A stretch of 64,000 bases of DNA, taken from NCBI RefSeq assembly GCF_964340395.1, contig NC_135554.1:20135592-20199591 (forward strand), in the 5' to 3' direction. The position numbers and the translations under genes are program-made. How positions within the stretch are numbered: position 1 is the stretch's first letter; each line of letters begins with the position of its first letter. The notes under the pieces are model-generated. The model saw nothing but the letters and a program-made list of their open reading frames with translations. It searched no databases and was not told where the DNA came from. Shown here one piece after another: positions 14,801 through 31,901 of the stretch. The stretch comes from Glandiceps talaboti (taxonomy: Eukaryota > Hemichordata > Enteropneusta > Spengelidae).

Positions 14801-14805
14801 CAATG

Positions 14806-14809
<4 letters not shown>
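11801..14809. other. 3 kb without a supported gene
   Basis: Contains a small GGGCAGG-type direct repeat near 12047-12072. It also has slightly CpG-richer patches near 13060-13160 and 13370-13500. Frames through those patches have no recognisable domains and no clear splice bounds. Confidence 0.45.
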
Positions 14810-14891
<82 letters not shown>

Positions 14892-14943
14892 TACATACAT
14901 ACATACATACATACATACGTACGTACGTACGTACATACATACA

Positions 14944-14973
<30 letters not shown>
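14808..14973. repeat. compound CATA/CA/ACGT microsatellite
   Basis: CATA, CA, CATA, CA and CATA blocks are followed by an ACGT block (about 14918-14934) and a final CATA block, all in register. Confidence 0.97.
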
Positions 14974-14978
<5 letters not shown>

Positions 14979-15499
14979 TAGGACTCCTAAAGAATTATTC
15001 AGGTAGATGTTTAAATTTCTTGCTTTGTAAAAGTGATGGTCATTATTGTGCACGTCACTGTAATCTCGAATATATAATTATATATCGATGTTTATATTTG
15101 TATTAGACACGGTTATAAACGTCCCCAAGAGTTATTCGTCTGTATCTTGGGTAAACAAAATAAAACATTTGTACAAAAAAATAGATAAATAAAAGTCGAT
15201 TCTTTTTTCTCTTCATTGTATTCTGGAAGGGTTGAGTGGGTGAACTAGACAGACGCGGGCTATTTACCAAAAGATTTAGTGCGGTGATAATGTTAAGTAC
15301 ATGAGAAGGGTACAAGAGGTGACATCGGGACAATACTTGGGGTGTAGCACATTGTAGCCGTGGGACAAAAGATTTATGTTTGATAGCGTTGTTGTTGTAC
15401 CGAGCATACCTGTTGGCGTGATGTGTTCGTCATCATAAATGCACCTCCATTTTATGTTTGTGACTACAACTTTTTGACTAAAAGGTATAATTGTTTAAT

Positions 15500-15660
15500 A
15501 AAAAAAGGTTAAGTCCGTCCTTAGACTAGCAGCTATAGACTAAGGTACTAGTATTCGATTCCGGGCATTGCATTAGTTTCGCCATGGGAATGGGAGCCGA
15601 GTGTCCGTTGTGTTAAACTATGCGTTGAACCACATAATCAGACAGACGTTAATTGTAAGT
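15500..15660 (+). mobile_element. tRNA-derived SINE-like element
   Basis: A tRNA-like head runs from AAGTCCGTCCTTAGACTAGC to a B-box-like GTATTCGATTCC at 15551-15562. A SINE-like body follows, GGGAATGGGAGCCGAGTG and then GTGTCCGTTGTGTTAAAC, to about 15660. CCTTAG/CTAAGG at about 15519-15545 can pair. The intact cloverleaf of a working tRNA is absent. The assignment rests on Pol III promoter resemblance, and no poly(A) or target duplication was delimited. Confidence 0.4.
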
Positions 15661-18600
15661 CATAATAAACGAGTATAAAGTAATACATTATATCACTGTG
15701 GTTCTATTGAAACACTCCACATGCCTGATGATACAGGTCGGTGTTGTTATGAAGCCAATCATTCAACGTGACCACTGGGTAGCTTCGATAGACAACCCAC
15801 ATCAATGAACATTGGCCTTCTGCTGCAGTCAATGGCTTCGCCTAGGGATATAGTTCAAGAATCATTATTGCAATGATTCCGAACTAGAGTGTTCAAGACC
15901 TGACAGTCAAGCACACGTCACAATTTCCACGTACAGTTCTCATATGATTGAATTTACTTTGCGTATTCCCAAAGGAAACACCTGACTGACAACAATACGG
16001 GCATCTTCACGTCAACAAACTGTCAGGGTTGGAGAAATACGAACAGAGGCCAATATCAAACACAGACGTTCTATACGTGTATACTATTGACAGTGCACCC
16101 GGATCCGGAGATATACAGAATAAATCACCTTTTATAGGAGTACAGAGTAGCGATGAGCATATAGCATCTATAATCCGACGAGATGATATTTGAACCATTT
16201 GGCGAAAACCTATCAAAATAGCGGTAAAATCATACTGTACTAATTCTATAAGATTATCAACTACTATTACTAACCTGTTCGTAGGGTATAAGCAAGGGTC
16301 CGATACTAATCCGACGAGATGTTATTTTGATTGTGTGGCGTAGAGGTTGTGGTTCACTTTTACGTCTTGCAAGTTGGTCTGTAGGAACTACATGGTAGCA
16401 CGAGGGTGGTGACGACATGGTGGTTTATAACACTTACTCGGTGAAAGGTAGAAAATCTCACTCACACAGTCTACCGCTGTACGAAGCACGGGTCACAGCT
16501 GGTAAGGTTTGTCTCGCTGCACGACTGCTTGGAGGTCGTAAACCTTTGACTAGCTACGTACTGTTCCTGCAGTACGTACGTTCACCGTTGGTAAAAGTCC
16601 AAACTGCAACGACGACGTAGACCGTGTATATGCAAAGACCGTGACGGGAGTGTAGACAGTGATATCATTCAAAGGTAGAGAACTCTAGAGAGACAAGAGC
16701 ATTCACTTTCTCACGTCATGGAATCAGACCCAATGTACATATAACGTTCCGTTCATTGAGTTGAACTTACACGTCGCTATAGGCTTCGGTTACACGACCA
16801 TATCCATTGACACTTCGCAAGCTACCGATAGGTGAACACGTTCTCACGCTAGCTCACTGTGACTACTGCATTAACATCGGTGTTGTACCTGGGGTGACGT
16901 CATATTATTATTATTATTTAAATGATTGATTTAGGAGGCAACCGCTCGAACAACCTCCGACAAAGCAGACAGATAAACGCAAGTTGGACTTAAATTGTCA
17001 TTTCTACATACTGCAAAAAAAATCATGTGGCGTGTAAGCTAAGAACTCTTTGTGAAAAACACCTGGTTACGTAAGCAACTATTCAGAAATGCACACCGGG
17101 GTTCATGACTGCGTGCCGACTCCACCTCAGACCACTATAATCTGAGACTCCACAAAATGCAACAGCTATTTTGAACTTTGTTGACGTCGCTGTGATGTTA
17201 AAATAACAGAAATCTTGTATCGCTGAAAAAACCCTGCTGTTTCCAATAGTCATGGAGCAGAGTGTTGCCAAGCAACGGAACGTATTTAGGAGCTAACATC
17301 CAAACCAGTTAATCCGAATAAGGAGATTAAAAATCATTTTCGCTTCATAATTTTGACTACGGACCTTTCCATCGGCCTCTTTCTCGGGGAATTCCATATA
17401 TCACCCGCGGTGTGTATAAAAGTACAAATAATTCAAGTCATAAATCGTTGAAATTCACTCTTGTATTTTGCCTTGTGTATTTGTGGTAGCTATCGTCACG
17501 GTATATTTTTAAAACATGATGACGTATATTTGAGTGTCATTTAATCTTTCGTGAATTATACATTTAATACGTGTATGCATATAAGTGATGTACTCAAACG
17601 CAGCATTCTATCGCCATCCTATACCTCCTGGTGTTGTAAGCAGTGATCTTTCTTACCATTTCAGCATTTACACCCATCAAAGCCGCGTTTCCGATTCATC
17701 TTGGGCCACCATATGTCTCCCTGAGTAAAGATTGGGGGCGTATTGATAATTGATCCCCAACTATTCTGACATGACCTAATTCATCCAGTAACATTCAAGT
17801 ACCGAGTAATTTGTCATTTTCCGCGACTTTTTTTTCAAAATTGAATAATTTGTTCTTGTGTAATAATGTGTTGTAAGTCAATTATGCATTTGGGACTGGA
17901 ATTGCAGAGCTACTGACAGTATTGAGATCAATCGTAGAAAATTATGTCAAAGTGATATTATTTTTAGAACAAAAAATGAAAAATGACAATTTTTGTAACA
18001 TCTGGCTAGCATCTAAGGGTTTACGGTAATACGAATGTCTGATTTTTTAATGAATCAAATCACTCGAACTTTACCTGATAAATGGAGGTCGCACATATTC
18101 GAATCGAATTTTAATTGGCAAGAACGGTTTGACAATTAAAATCGATTCATTCACTTTGTTGATCGACAGTCACGATAATCTAATTATAAGGTGAATATAA
18201 ATAACAGTTACTCGTGGAATGGGGACGACTGGCATTGCACACCAATTCATTTTCAAGTTCACTAATAATGATGACAGTTTAAATTATGCCCGATGGACCA
18301 TGACACTAGAAGCAATCGTTCGTATATTGCACGTCGATCGACAAGGGTAAATAGTACCGTAGCACTCAATTTCACTATTGCTATGGTAATGAACGTATAG
18401 CAAATTTGGGCTACTCTCGTAAATATCTGCTAACAGGCATACTGTCATTGGTGATGTGGTAACGTGTATAAATGTTCTTAACTGGGAAATACGGGTTTAA
18501 ATTGTGTATAACTGTAGCGCTGACGTACAACATGTAGGTGGCCGCAGTTTTCATGTTGGATGTTAACCGCTGGAAGTGTACATCTTTTTACGTCAGTGGT

Positions 18601-18818
18601 AATACCACATCAACAAGCCATTGCCGTGTGTGGTAGTAGTATTTGTGAAGATGATTTAAACATAAGTGAACATTACGTATCAACATTACAGATATTCTAG
18701 TTATGGTGTTACATTAACGTGCATATATACATGTAAATCCATTCGGCTGTTGTAAAAATGTGATGTCTTTTATATGATAATTTACAACGTGTTGACTTTT
18801 CAAAAACCTTGCAATTGG
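15661..18818. other. 3.1 kb without a supported gene
   Basis: Holds a small duplicated motif (ATCCGACGAGATG near 16172 and 16310) and a CpG-richer patch at 16390-16620 whose frame is not recognisable. There is an ATT run near 16905 and a TATAAAAG motif at about 17415 with no credible frame after it. No gene can be supported. Confidence 0.45.
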
Positions 18819-18819
18819 T

Positions 18820-18882
<63 letters not shown>

Positions 18883-18897
18883 CAGTGGTGGTGGTGG
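18820..18897. repeat. (GAT)n trinucleotide microsatellite with GGT tail
   Basis: About 21 GAT units followed by a short GGT run. It reads poly-Asp, poly-Met or poly-His depending on frame and strand. Trinucleotide arrays can lie in exons, and the plus frame stays open to 19045. However, the flanks show no domain, so coding status is unsupported. Confidence 0.95.
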
Positions 18898-18899
18898 TG

Positions 18900-20041
18900 A
18901 TGGAGATTACGCCATGCCTTCGACATTGTTACCGTCGAACTGTACCGATCGACACCAGTCCTGTTGGAATACGGATGCTGTACATCCATATAAATTTAAA
19001 TCTACGCCGTCAACACTTTTCATAGAAATGTCAATACAAGTTTAACATACCTCATTACAAATGTAAACGACTCAGAAAAAATAAACAGATGTTTGATACA
19101 TGTATTAATACATGTAGAAGTGACTAAAATAAATTAGGACGTCTACTGAAAACTTGACAATATTTACAACGTAATGATCTTTAAGAGTTCCCAGAAATAG
19201 TTAACAATCCTCAAGTTGATAATGGTTGCTTGATCGTTTACAAGATTGATATGGCGTGTGGTAACACGGACGTCAATGACAACTTTAAGTGTCACTTGGA
19301 CTGGAGTATTGCTTCTAATGATGCAAGGATGGTTGTTTCATGACACGAGATCGTCTTTACATAGCATTTTCTGTCACTGGCGTGGTGAATGACTCCGCAA
19401 AGTCGCCGTTCTATCGAAAATAGTCTCTTATCTGCCATGCCAATACACATGCTCCAGGGCCCCGTCTAGATCTGTACGAACGCTATATAGCCTGAACAAT
19501 TGATGTGAAAGTCATTAAAGCCTCGTTGAAAGCTTAAGAGTGAGTAGTTAAAATGCTTAAATAGACGATCATGAAAGTGCTATACTCAAACGTTACTGCA
19601 TAAGAGGTGACGAGTACGGAAACAAACAGCTTTCTAACAATAAAGCATGTATGTATACGCCAATGTATGGTTATCAACCCTAATGAAATATCGATAAAAC
19701 CATACAAAGTACGAAGTTGACTTTGCTCTTCAGAGAAATTGAAATAATAGCCATAGTTGTTTTGAATAACAAATTGCTGTCTTTAAGTTTCGCCTCGGAT
19801 TTACATACTTAACAATAGGTCTAGCCACTTCGCGAGAAGAGACAGACAATTATTGTAATTACGGTAATAAAGTTGACAAAGGCAGCATGAAACGTTGTCT
19901 TGCTCATCTCACACGGTCTCCACAATACCAGGGCGAACTTCAATCATGCGTATTTGAAGGCTTGAAGTAATCAATTGATGTATATCATGTCAGACATGAC
20001 GCCGTATTGTGTATATATATTATGATAAAAGCTTATCTGTG

Positions 20042-20043
<2 letters not shown>
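18900..20043. other. 1.1 kb without recognisable features
   Basis: AT-rich unique-looking DNA. Nothing identified. Confidence 0.5.
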
Positions 20044-20105
<62 letters not shown>

Positions 20106-20383
20106 TGTATGTATAGACAATTTGTTTACAAATAATTTACTTACTTACTTACACTGACTGACTGACTGACTGACTGACTGACTTACTTACTCACTCACTC
20201 ACTCACTCACACACTTACTTACTCATTCACATACTTACCTACTTACTTACCTACTTACTCACTCACTCACTCACTCACTCACTCACTCACTCACTCACTC
20301 ACTTACTTTTATTTACTTATACTTACTTACTTACTTACTTACTTACTTATTACTTACTCACTTACTCACTTACTTAATTACTT
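20044..20383. repeat. TA run and mixed TTAC/ACTG/ACTC microsatellite
   Basis: A TA run (20044-20101), about 35 bp of spacer, then about 245 bp of tetranucleotides. These alternate between TTAC, ACTG and ACTC, with CCTA and CATT variants, mostly in one register. Confidence 0.96.
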
Positions 20384-21542
20384 TACAGTGACTTGAAGTT
20401 TAGTGTTCGAACATGGATTTGGGAAATGGTGTTTTTTCAAATAGAAAAGAACGCAGTAAAGGTGTTTTATTATTTATAAATGGGAAGTAAATACCCATCT
20501 TTTCATCCATATTACTTTTACCGTTAATGCGCCGATATCCATGGATGTATCTACTTACCAAATGTGACTTTGGATTAGAGAGTGACGGCGTACGTGTAGC
20601 AAACAACCTTTTCTGTATTTCAGTGAGCGACGTTAACCGATTTATAAGGTTTTCTAAATACATGCCAATAATAGTACATTCAATCGATTCCATAAAGTGC
20701 TATTTCGTGATTTCTGTGTGTTTATTTAAATAAAACTGTTGAATTATTTTGTCAATTTTACAGAAAGCTGTCAGACGTTAGTAAAGTATGTCTGCACCTT
20801 TTGACTGCGAAATTACATAGTTCCAGGTGGTTTTATAGTGCAGTGCATATAGACTGTCGGCTGGGGAGTTTTACACAGTTACAATACCGACTGGGGAAAT
20901 CTTCGTCGACTTATAGCTTAACGCCTTGGAATATTTTTGCTCGATTTTGAAAAAAGGTAAGCCAGGCAATACGACTAATGCCTCCAATCCTCTATCTATC
21001 ACTGTCTATATCTCTAGCTACAGGGGTAATAGAACGAAAATAGAAGTCACCGTGCCATTTTTTTTTCTATGTATAGCTCAGAATGGAAAAGTACAACAGG
21101 TTTCTTCAACACGCATACTCAATCCATGAATAGAGATTAATACTTCACGCTCTTCAGCCACATAAATTGCCTTAAAAGGACTTTGGAGGTAGATAAGTCT
21201 AGATACAGGTAGAGACAGAAGTCTTGCGCTTAGTAAACTGAAACAACGAGGTTGTGAACTTTTTAGGTTTAAGAGACACAGACTACAAGCTGTCATCACT
21301 GCTGCACAAACACAATATGGTATATCTATTTAAAGAGGCCACATGGGTATTCATTTGGGATTTGTTGTGAATAAAACAACTTTGTCACGTTAAAAACAAT
21401 GTGAAACACCATGGACCAAGTTTGCCTGAATACTTTGCACAAATCTAAAAATTTTAAAAATGTCAACAGTGTATAAATTGACATGCACTGGGAGGAATTT
21501 GTAAACAAAACTGGGTAAACACAAGTAATCACACAAGCACCC
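20384..21542. other. 1.2 kb without recognisable features
   Basis: Contains a minor direct echo (GACTGTCGGCTGGGGA near 20850 and CCGACTGGGGAAA near 20888). No gene was recognised. Confidence 0.5.
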
Positions 21543-21543
21543 C

Positions 21544-21594
<51 letters not shown>

Positions 21595-21669
21595 GTCTCT
21601 CTCTCTCTCTCTTTCACTCACTCACTCACTCACTCACTCACTCACTCACTCACTCACTCACTCACTCAC

Positions 21670-21703
<34 letters not shown>
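21543..21703. repeat. CTGT/TC/ACTC/TC compound microsatellite
   Basis: About 12 CTGT units, a TC run, about 15 ACTC units, and a second TC run. The whole tract is pyrimidine-biased on the plus strand. Confidence 0.97.
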
Positions 21704-24040
<2,337 letters not shown>

Positions 24041-25226
24041 AACGCCACTGCTTTCTTGATTGTTCCTAGTACATATCAACTCACATTATTACTCTTTACC
24101 AAATGTTCTCATTATTTGATGCAAGCAGATCAATCAAGTCTCATTAAGACAACCTTAAAGGCTAACTGTTTTAATAATTCTATTTTGTAGCATCAATGAC
24201 GTCACTAAATCATCTCGTATCAGTCGCACTGGTAGTAATGAAAATAATGATCAAAAATGCTCAGCTGAAGGAGAAACATTTACGTAGTTCTGCAAGGTAA
24301 TCTATTGCAAGGGTATGAGTAACAGTCTGTTCTGTCGAATATTATTCTTTATATACAAACAGGTATTTGGAGCATTTACATAGTTTTAATGGCCACGTTA
24401 GGGAAATAGTAGACTGAATGCTTTATTATACATTATTTCTTGGACAAGAAATTCAAGTAATCGAACTCTTACAAAGGACTGTATGTGTACTATAAGTATC
24501 GTTTGGTATTCAAAGCTAACGACCGGTAAATGACAACAAATTATTTACAGTATGGATCGTAAGAAAATTTGTTGATGAACGGAACAAAATTACCAGCCTG
24601 AATCATAAAGAGGGGTGAATTCGATAGCTAGTGGAGTTTAACGTAAAGCAGTTTTATTATATAAAATTTTACCATTCTAGTGCATGTCGTACATTTCACA
24701 TGTCATTTGGTCGATGTAGAGCGTGAAACATTGTCAGTCTTTTGAATAAAATTTATACATCAGAAAAAATTCAAATTACATATGGCGTATCGCAGTCATC
24801 GCCCCCTCTAATAGCCTGGCAAGGTTCAATGATCTGTTACAGGACGAACAATTCTGTTTTTAACTCGTCTTTAAGCGATCTTTAAATCGACGAGGGTTGA
24901 CAAATTGCAACTTAAGAATATTTCAATTCTCTTTTCGATAGTTCACAAGTATAGAAATCGCACCGTCACTATGAAAATGTGATGGTCGACACCACTGAAT
25001 ATTTTGACTCTACCATGTTTTGCAATCCTGGAAAAATCCCTACGCGTACAATATGGAAAATCAGTAAGAATTCACATATGGCTGGCAGTTGAATTAACCC
25101 CGGTTGACCTCCTTGTTGCACTTTCCCAACATTATTCAGCATCTGTTTTGCGTAATATTTGCCACAATGTTTTAGTTCTAAGATGGCTAGAATAATACGA
25201 CCACTAGCATTTTTAACCCTTAACTT
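24041..25226. other. 1.2 kb without recognisable features
   Basis: Unique-looking AT-rich sequence. A plus frame at 25004-25195 has no recognisable motif. Confidence 0.5.
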
Positions 25227-25329
25227 ATTTCATTCATTCATTCATTCATTCATTCATTCATTCATTCATTCATTCATTCATTCATTCATTCATTCATTCA
25301 TTCATTCATTCATTCATTCATTCATTTAT
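25227..25329. repeat. (ATTC)n microsatellite, about 24 units
   Basis: Nearly perfect ATTC array. This is the reverse complement of the GAAT motif expanded at 1.4-1.7 kb. Confidence 0.98.
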
Positions 25330-26372
<1,043 letters not shown>

Positions 26373-26373
<1 letters not shown>

Positions 26374-28320
26374 TCTACACAGACCCATTTTTAACATCAA
26401 ACTTCCGAACCATGTTTGCTGTTTTTCTGACCTTATCAAACATTAAGGTGACACAGGCTGAGTTCGTAAGCAATTAACTTGTTTGAAAATATATGCTTAA
26501 AAAGTTCAACCAACCCATTTTCTGACTGTTCTAGCACTATTGCAATCATGGAAGGGGTTGGCTTGACATGTTATTATACGCATGATAAATCATTCGTCAC
26601 CACCCCCCCCCCCCTTAAAAAAAAGACGAAGAAAAATATGTATAACCGTAAATACCACTGCAACTTAATCCATGGACTGTATGTGTGCGTGACATGCATA
26701 TTGTCGAGTTGACCTTCATTTTACTACAGGAAATATTAGAAAATATATTGCAAATGCGAAACACACTTTATTGTCGTGGTTGACTGTCGACATATGGTAT
26801 TTTATCAAACGACATTGAAATAAAGGGTCAGCAGCCTCAGACATGATGAGTTACACATCACGTCCTATTTAATCAGCTGTGAGTGCCTGGACGTCTGAAA
26901 CAGTGTTTGTAAACTAAAGCTTTACGTCCCTAGAGATGATTATTCATCGTTTTGGATAATCCACAGATCGGCAATGTGCAAACAATGATTGATATCGCGC
27001 AAGCACCAATATAGCGACAGGGGATCAGCATTTCTACCCTCTATCGCCTTCATAATCTGCTTTGGAGCAATTACCCGTTCTCAATATAAGCATACTGATG
27101 TGGCGATCAGAGGGCGTAAGCCAACTAATCGAGACAGCGTGATCATGCATCTGTTATGGTTACCATATGTGTCTTTAGAGGTGCACACAGCTTTGCCAAT
27201 AGCTTTATATTGTTCCTACGATAAGACTTAATCTCATTTCGTACCACTTTTCCCAGTAATCACGTACGCCATCATTTGCAATTATGCGAGTTGGTAGACG
27301 TTTCTATGGTATTACACACGAGGGTGTACCTTTTACGGTAAGGTTATTCCCGTGAATTATTCACGTGAAAGTCCAATACCATTAATAATAAGGGCATCAG
27401 AGCGAGGATCTGCAGATTTACATTTCAAAACTGGTTTTACATGACTCAATTATGTAGTGCAGTTAATCCCGAACAAACTGCTTTGACCTTGCAGTTTTTT
27501 TGAATTCTGATATAACTGAACGAAAACTTCAGTTAAAGTCTAGCATAATGACGGTCGTCATAAAGTAGAGGGATTGTAGAACAAATAACTGACGTACGCA
27601 TTTGGCCCCTGTTTATTCAGGATTTCCCACTTATAAATTGTTAGCCATTAATCACAATATATAACTGCGGTTGTGTAATTCGTATCTAGAATACGTCATA
27701 CATCAATGTCTACAAAATGTATAACGAGGAAAACGCTTACATGAACAGTTGCACTTCGTGTAATAGAGATAAATAGACACTAATAAGACATTTACTTCAA
27801 ATCAGAGCATTTAGACTTATTAGGGACATTTTCAGTAAATATGTTAAACGTAACTATTAACATCTCGTTATAGTTGTAGGTAAAGTGATCTTTGATAAAA
27901 GTCTCGATAGAGTACATTAGTTTGACGACTGCTGTCTATAGCATTTCCTGGGTATATTAAATCATTAATATGTGCACTAAATGTGGCTGTCATTCAGAAA
28001 AGGAATGATATGAGCACATGAAATATATGATGCATAGGTAAAATCTTTTTAATAAAAGTCTTTCCGGGCCGCCATCTCTCTATGTACTATATTTCATTCA
28101 CACAATGCGATGTATACCGAATACTTTAATAGAATGCACCCCGGGGACAAATTTCCTCCGAAATTAAGTTCTTAAAATATCTCCAAACTTTGCCATACGA
28201 AAGCTTGCTTCTCATCCTTTTGAAATAATAAAAAGAAATATAAGGGGTTCGCCATCTTGTTTTCAGGGAAATTGACATTTTTTTATATATATTTTCCTAT
28301 AGAGTTAATACATGCATTCG
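26373..28320. other. 1.9 kb without a supported gene
   Basis: Includes a 12-base C run at 26603-26614 and a perfect short palindrome CGTGAATTATTCACG at 27351-27365. The frame at 26989-27231 is unrecognised. Confidence 0.5.
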
Positions 28321-28374
28321 GAGGCCATATTGAATGCAGCAGCCATATTGGATTCAGCGGCCATATTGGATTCT
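28321..28374. repeat. 18-bp minisatellite, 3 units
   Basis: Three copies of GCCATATTGGATTCAGCG-like units in a row. Related GCCATCTT-type words occur upstream at about 28070 and 28250. The wider stretch 28060-28500 may be an old interspersed repeat. Confidence 0.8.
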
Positions 28375-29895
28375 AAAAATGACTTAATTTTGATATCATT
28401 TGGCCTCTATTAAAAAAATCTATATTTTGACCCCTCATTTCTTTCCTTGATTTGAACTAAGACCGGGTTTGAGTTTTACAGAAAAAAAGTTTGAAACAGT
28501 TTATTTCGGATGTACATTCTACTGTAAATTATAATGCTAATCAGTGCCACTTTCCTGCTATTAATGACATCCTAGAATTTCAAATTACTAAGTACACAGT
28601 AATATTTCACCACGATACGTACACCGAGTACATTCCTTGTCATAAACAATGTTCGCCTGTCTTTAAGTAACTCGACAGTAAACCAACATTATTCTCTTTA
28701 TTTAGGAGAAAATGACCTTAATCTTGTTAAATTTCCTTTTTATTATAAAATATGATTTAGTAAATATTATATTTCGAAAACATACAATACATTGAGAAGA
28801 AATGACACTCTTTGACCTTTTAAAATTGATGAACTTTCGCTAAATGTTTTAGGGTAAAAACATCTTGTAAGGCTGCAACACATTTCCAGTATTCGTATTT
28901 CCATCACATTTTATTACAGTCTCCCCGTCCCCCCAACCGTATGATCTTCATTACGAGGCATTTCCCGATCAACCACTGTATTTCACGGGTTAACGACAAG
29001 AACGTGATGCCCCTTTTTTATTAGAAAATATGTCCTGTCTCCAGCACTGTTACTATGGAAGACTCATCTGCCAACACATAATCTAATTCAGATGCCCTCG
29101 TCAAGGAAAGAGTGCTTTATGGCCGGGCTATTGCTAATAACCGAAAGGCTGGCTTCACTTACAGTTAGTTACATTCGACTGTTGTATATGTGAATTCCAC
29201 TGAACTGATCATGATATCCCAATGTGTAAGACTTCAAAAAGCGGTATGTGAGTTACCCAAAAGGAAGAGTTTGAAAACGTGACCGTTCGTTCACAATTTT
29301 CGAACAAACGATAAGGGTTAGACTATGTTTAGTGATAGTGTTATTCCGCTTGAAGACACGTCATTTCGATGTCAACTGGAGTTAAGAAGATGACCTGTGC
29401 AATCTTTTGAATATTCTCTGATATAAGAACTTATCTTGACAGCTGACGTTGTAAAGCAATCTTTCAAATTCACATTGAACAATGGAAAACAAACAACACA
29501 AACTACTTGTATGTGATGAGTGTATTTCATTGTTTCATTTTAGAATAGAAAACAACAGTGATTTATTTTCAATGTTTCTTCATAACCCATATTATTATTT
29601 GGTATGTCCATTAAAATGCCAAACAATGAACAATCATCAATCAAATACATAACTACTTGTCAAACTTAAATATATAAACAGAAATAATATCAACATAAAA
29701 GTTTTCAATTCCGATATGTTATGTAATGACACATGGCTTATGGTCCTGTCCAATACATACGCTTTTGTTCTGAGACTAAGTACATAGATGTAAAGGATGG
29801 TACTATTAGATCGTTATATAGCAAGAAAAGTGAATTCATTAAAACTAGTATGATCAGAGTTTAGTGAGGACCATTCCACACAGTAGGCTTCTGAC
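28375..29895. other. 1.5 kb without recognisable features
   Basis: AT-rich DNA. No gene, RNA gene or clear mobile element was recognised. Confidence 0.5.
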
Positions 29896-29977
29896 AGAAA
29901 CAGAGAGACAGAGACAGAGACAGACAGTCAGAGAGACAGACAGACAGTCAGTCAGTCAGTCAGTCAGTCAGTCAGTC

Positions 29978-30032
<55 letters not shown>

Positions 30033-30093
30033 AGGGCGGACAGAGGGGCAGATAGACAGGAGGGCAGGTAGACTTACAGACAAACAGACAGAC
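29896..30093. repeat. CAGA/CAGT microsatellite
   Basis: A CAGA array with an internal block of about 8 CAGT units (about 29945-29978) in the same register. It decays rightward into GGGCAGGTAGAC-type variants. Confidence 0.97.
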
Positions 30094-30330
30094 AGGTACA
30101 AAGACGCACATAAACACTCGCAAAATAGACATGCAGACATATCCATGACGCGATTTTCAATAACGTATTGAGCTGTTTTCTACAGAGGGCAGAGACGGAA
30201 ATCTTTCATCATCAACAACAACAACACCAGATGTCAAATTAATACTGTATATACATTTTTGTAATTAGATTTTAATGATACCACATGACTGGGCCCAATG
30301 ATTGTGCAATTCGTTATTTTACATGTATTA

Positions 30331-30400
30331 GTATATATAGCTGAGGAATGACTTCTTTAATTTGTATATATAGCTAACGAATGGCTTCAAATCGGTGTAT
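30331..30400. repeat. 33-bp tandem duplication
   Basis: GTATATATAGCT begins at 30331 and again at 30364, with related bases after each. A third decayed start lies near 30396. The minus-strand frame here shows the same duplication as repeated YIYKLKKSF-like peptide. Confidence 0.6.
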
Positions 30401-30637
30401 ATGTATGAATATATCTTAAAATACAAAACACGTAGAACAAAACTTTGAAGTTTTTTATAAAAGTCTTGGCTTGGCAATTGATATAGCAAAATATGTACAT
30501 ACAAGCAGAGTAGATCGATATTGTTTGGTATTTGCAACTCATGTAAATGACTCATGTAATTGCAAAAAATGATTCTCAAATTCCACTCTGCTTTCTTATC
30601 ATTCGCTTTAGACTTTTCGAATTTCATAGACAAAGGA

Positions 30638-30970
30638 TTTCCCCAATATGTTCCTTCGTTTAGCAAAGGAAAATACGAGTGACCTAAGGGGCCTTGTCAC
30701 TACTGGTCGCTAGACTGGTAGTGACCACCCTTAGGTCATGAGTATTTTCCGGATGAATGAAGAAAAATATTGGGGAATAATATAAGTATACCATAGCCAG
30801 TAATATAAAAATCGGGGAAAGTAATGTCAATTTTGAGCATTTGGACTCCATTTCAAACACAGCAGAACCAATGACGTAGACATGGGTTGTCATGACGTAG
30901 AACTACCAGATTTATTCCATATTTTTTGTTGAACCTAGTTCGTACATGGTATAATACATACATGTATTAA
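30638..30970. mobile_element. palindromic interspersed element, copy 1
   Basis: The left 140 bp (30638-30777) is a palindrome with arms of about 69 bp. TTCCCCAATATG at the left pairs with ATATTGGGGAA at the right. GTGACCTAAGGG at 30681 pairs with CCCTTAGGTCA near 30728, around a centre near 30708. The 190 bp that follow are also shared, in order, with the sequence at 47140-47300, so the element is longer than its fold-back. No transposase is present. It is best described as a non-autonomous fold-back/MITE-like element of unassigned superfamily. Confidence 0.75.
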
Positions 30971-31524
30971 ATGTGTACGCATTTGAATGCTTCTGTATAT
31001 CAAATTTTACGTGAACTGTATATCTTTCTATCAGCCTTCAAATCAGCAACCTATTCATAGATATTGCATTGTAGTGGTATATAATTGTTTCACCCTGAGT
31101 CGCCATAGATACCTTCATTCTATTAGACTTCCTTCAATTTGTGTGACTTGACGACATGAAACTGACACTTGAGAAGGCTTACAGCCAATATATCTTGTTA
31201 CTTTCTACTCCTAATTTGACAATGCCACGAGCTAAAGGGGTTCAACATGAAGTAGATTTCCACTTGATGTTATTACATTTACGCTTTACGACTAGCCTTC
31301 TGAAACGATATATTGCTTCTTCTTACACTGTGAGTTGAAATTTGCTCAATAATGGTATCATATCTCCGGAATAATTCGCTTGTGGTAGAATGGACCATCA
31401 CTGATATGTTATATGCTACAAGCTATGAATTTCCACGCCACCAAATGCTTGTCAGAATGAAATGAACAATTTGATGCCCTTATGAACTGAAATTTTACGT
31501 TGTCTCAAAATTAAACATGACATA
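30971..31524. other. stretch without recognisable features
   Basis: AT-rich DNA. The plus frame at 31156-31338 is unrecognised. Confidence 0.5.

Positions 31525-31901
<377 letters not shown>

Noticed and set aside
17410-17450. TATAAAAG motif suggesting a core promoter
   Set aside because: No credible first exon follows; such words are expected by chance in AT-rich DNA.
18714-19045. Poly-His, poly-Asp or poly-Met protein at the GAT array
   Set aside because: The homopolymer comes from a trinucleotide repeat and the flanking peptide shows no domain or splice support.
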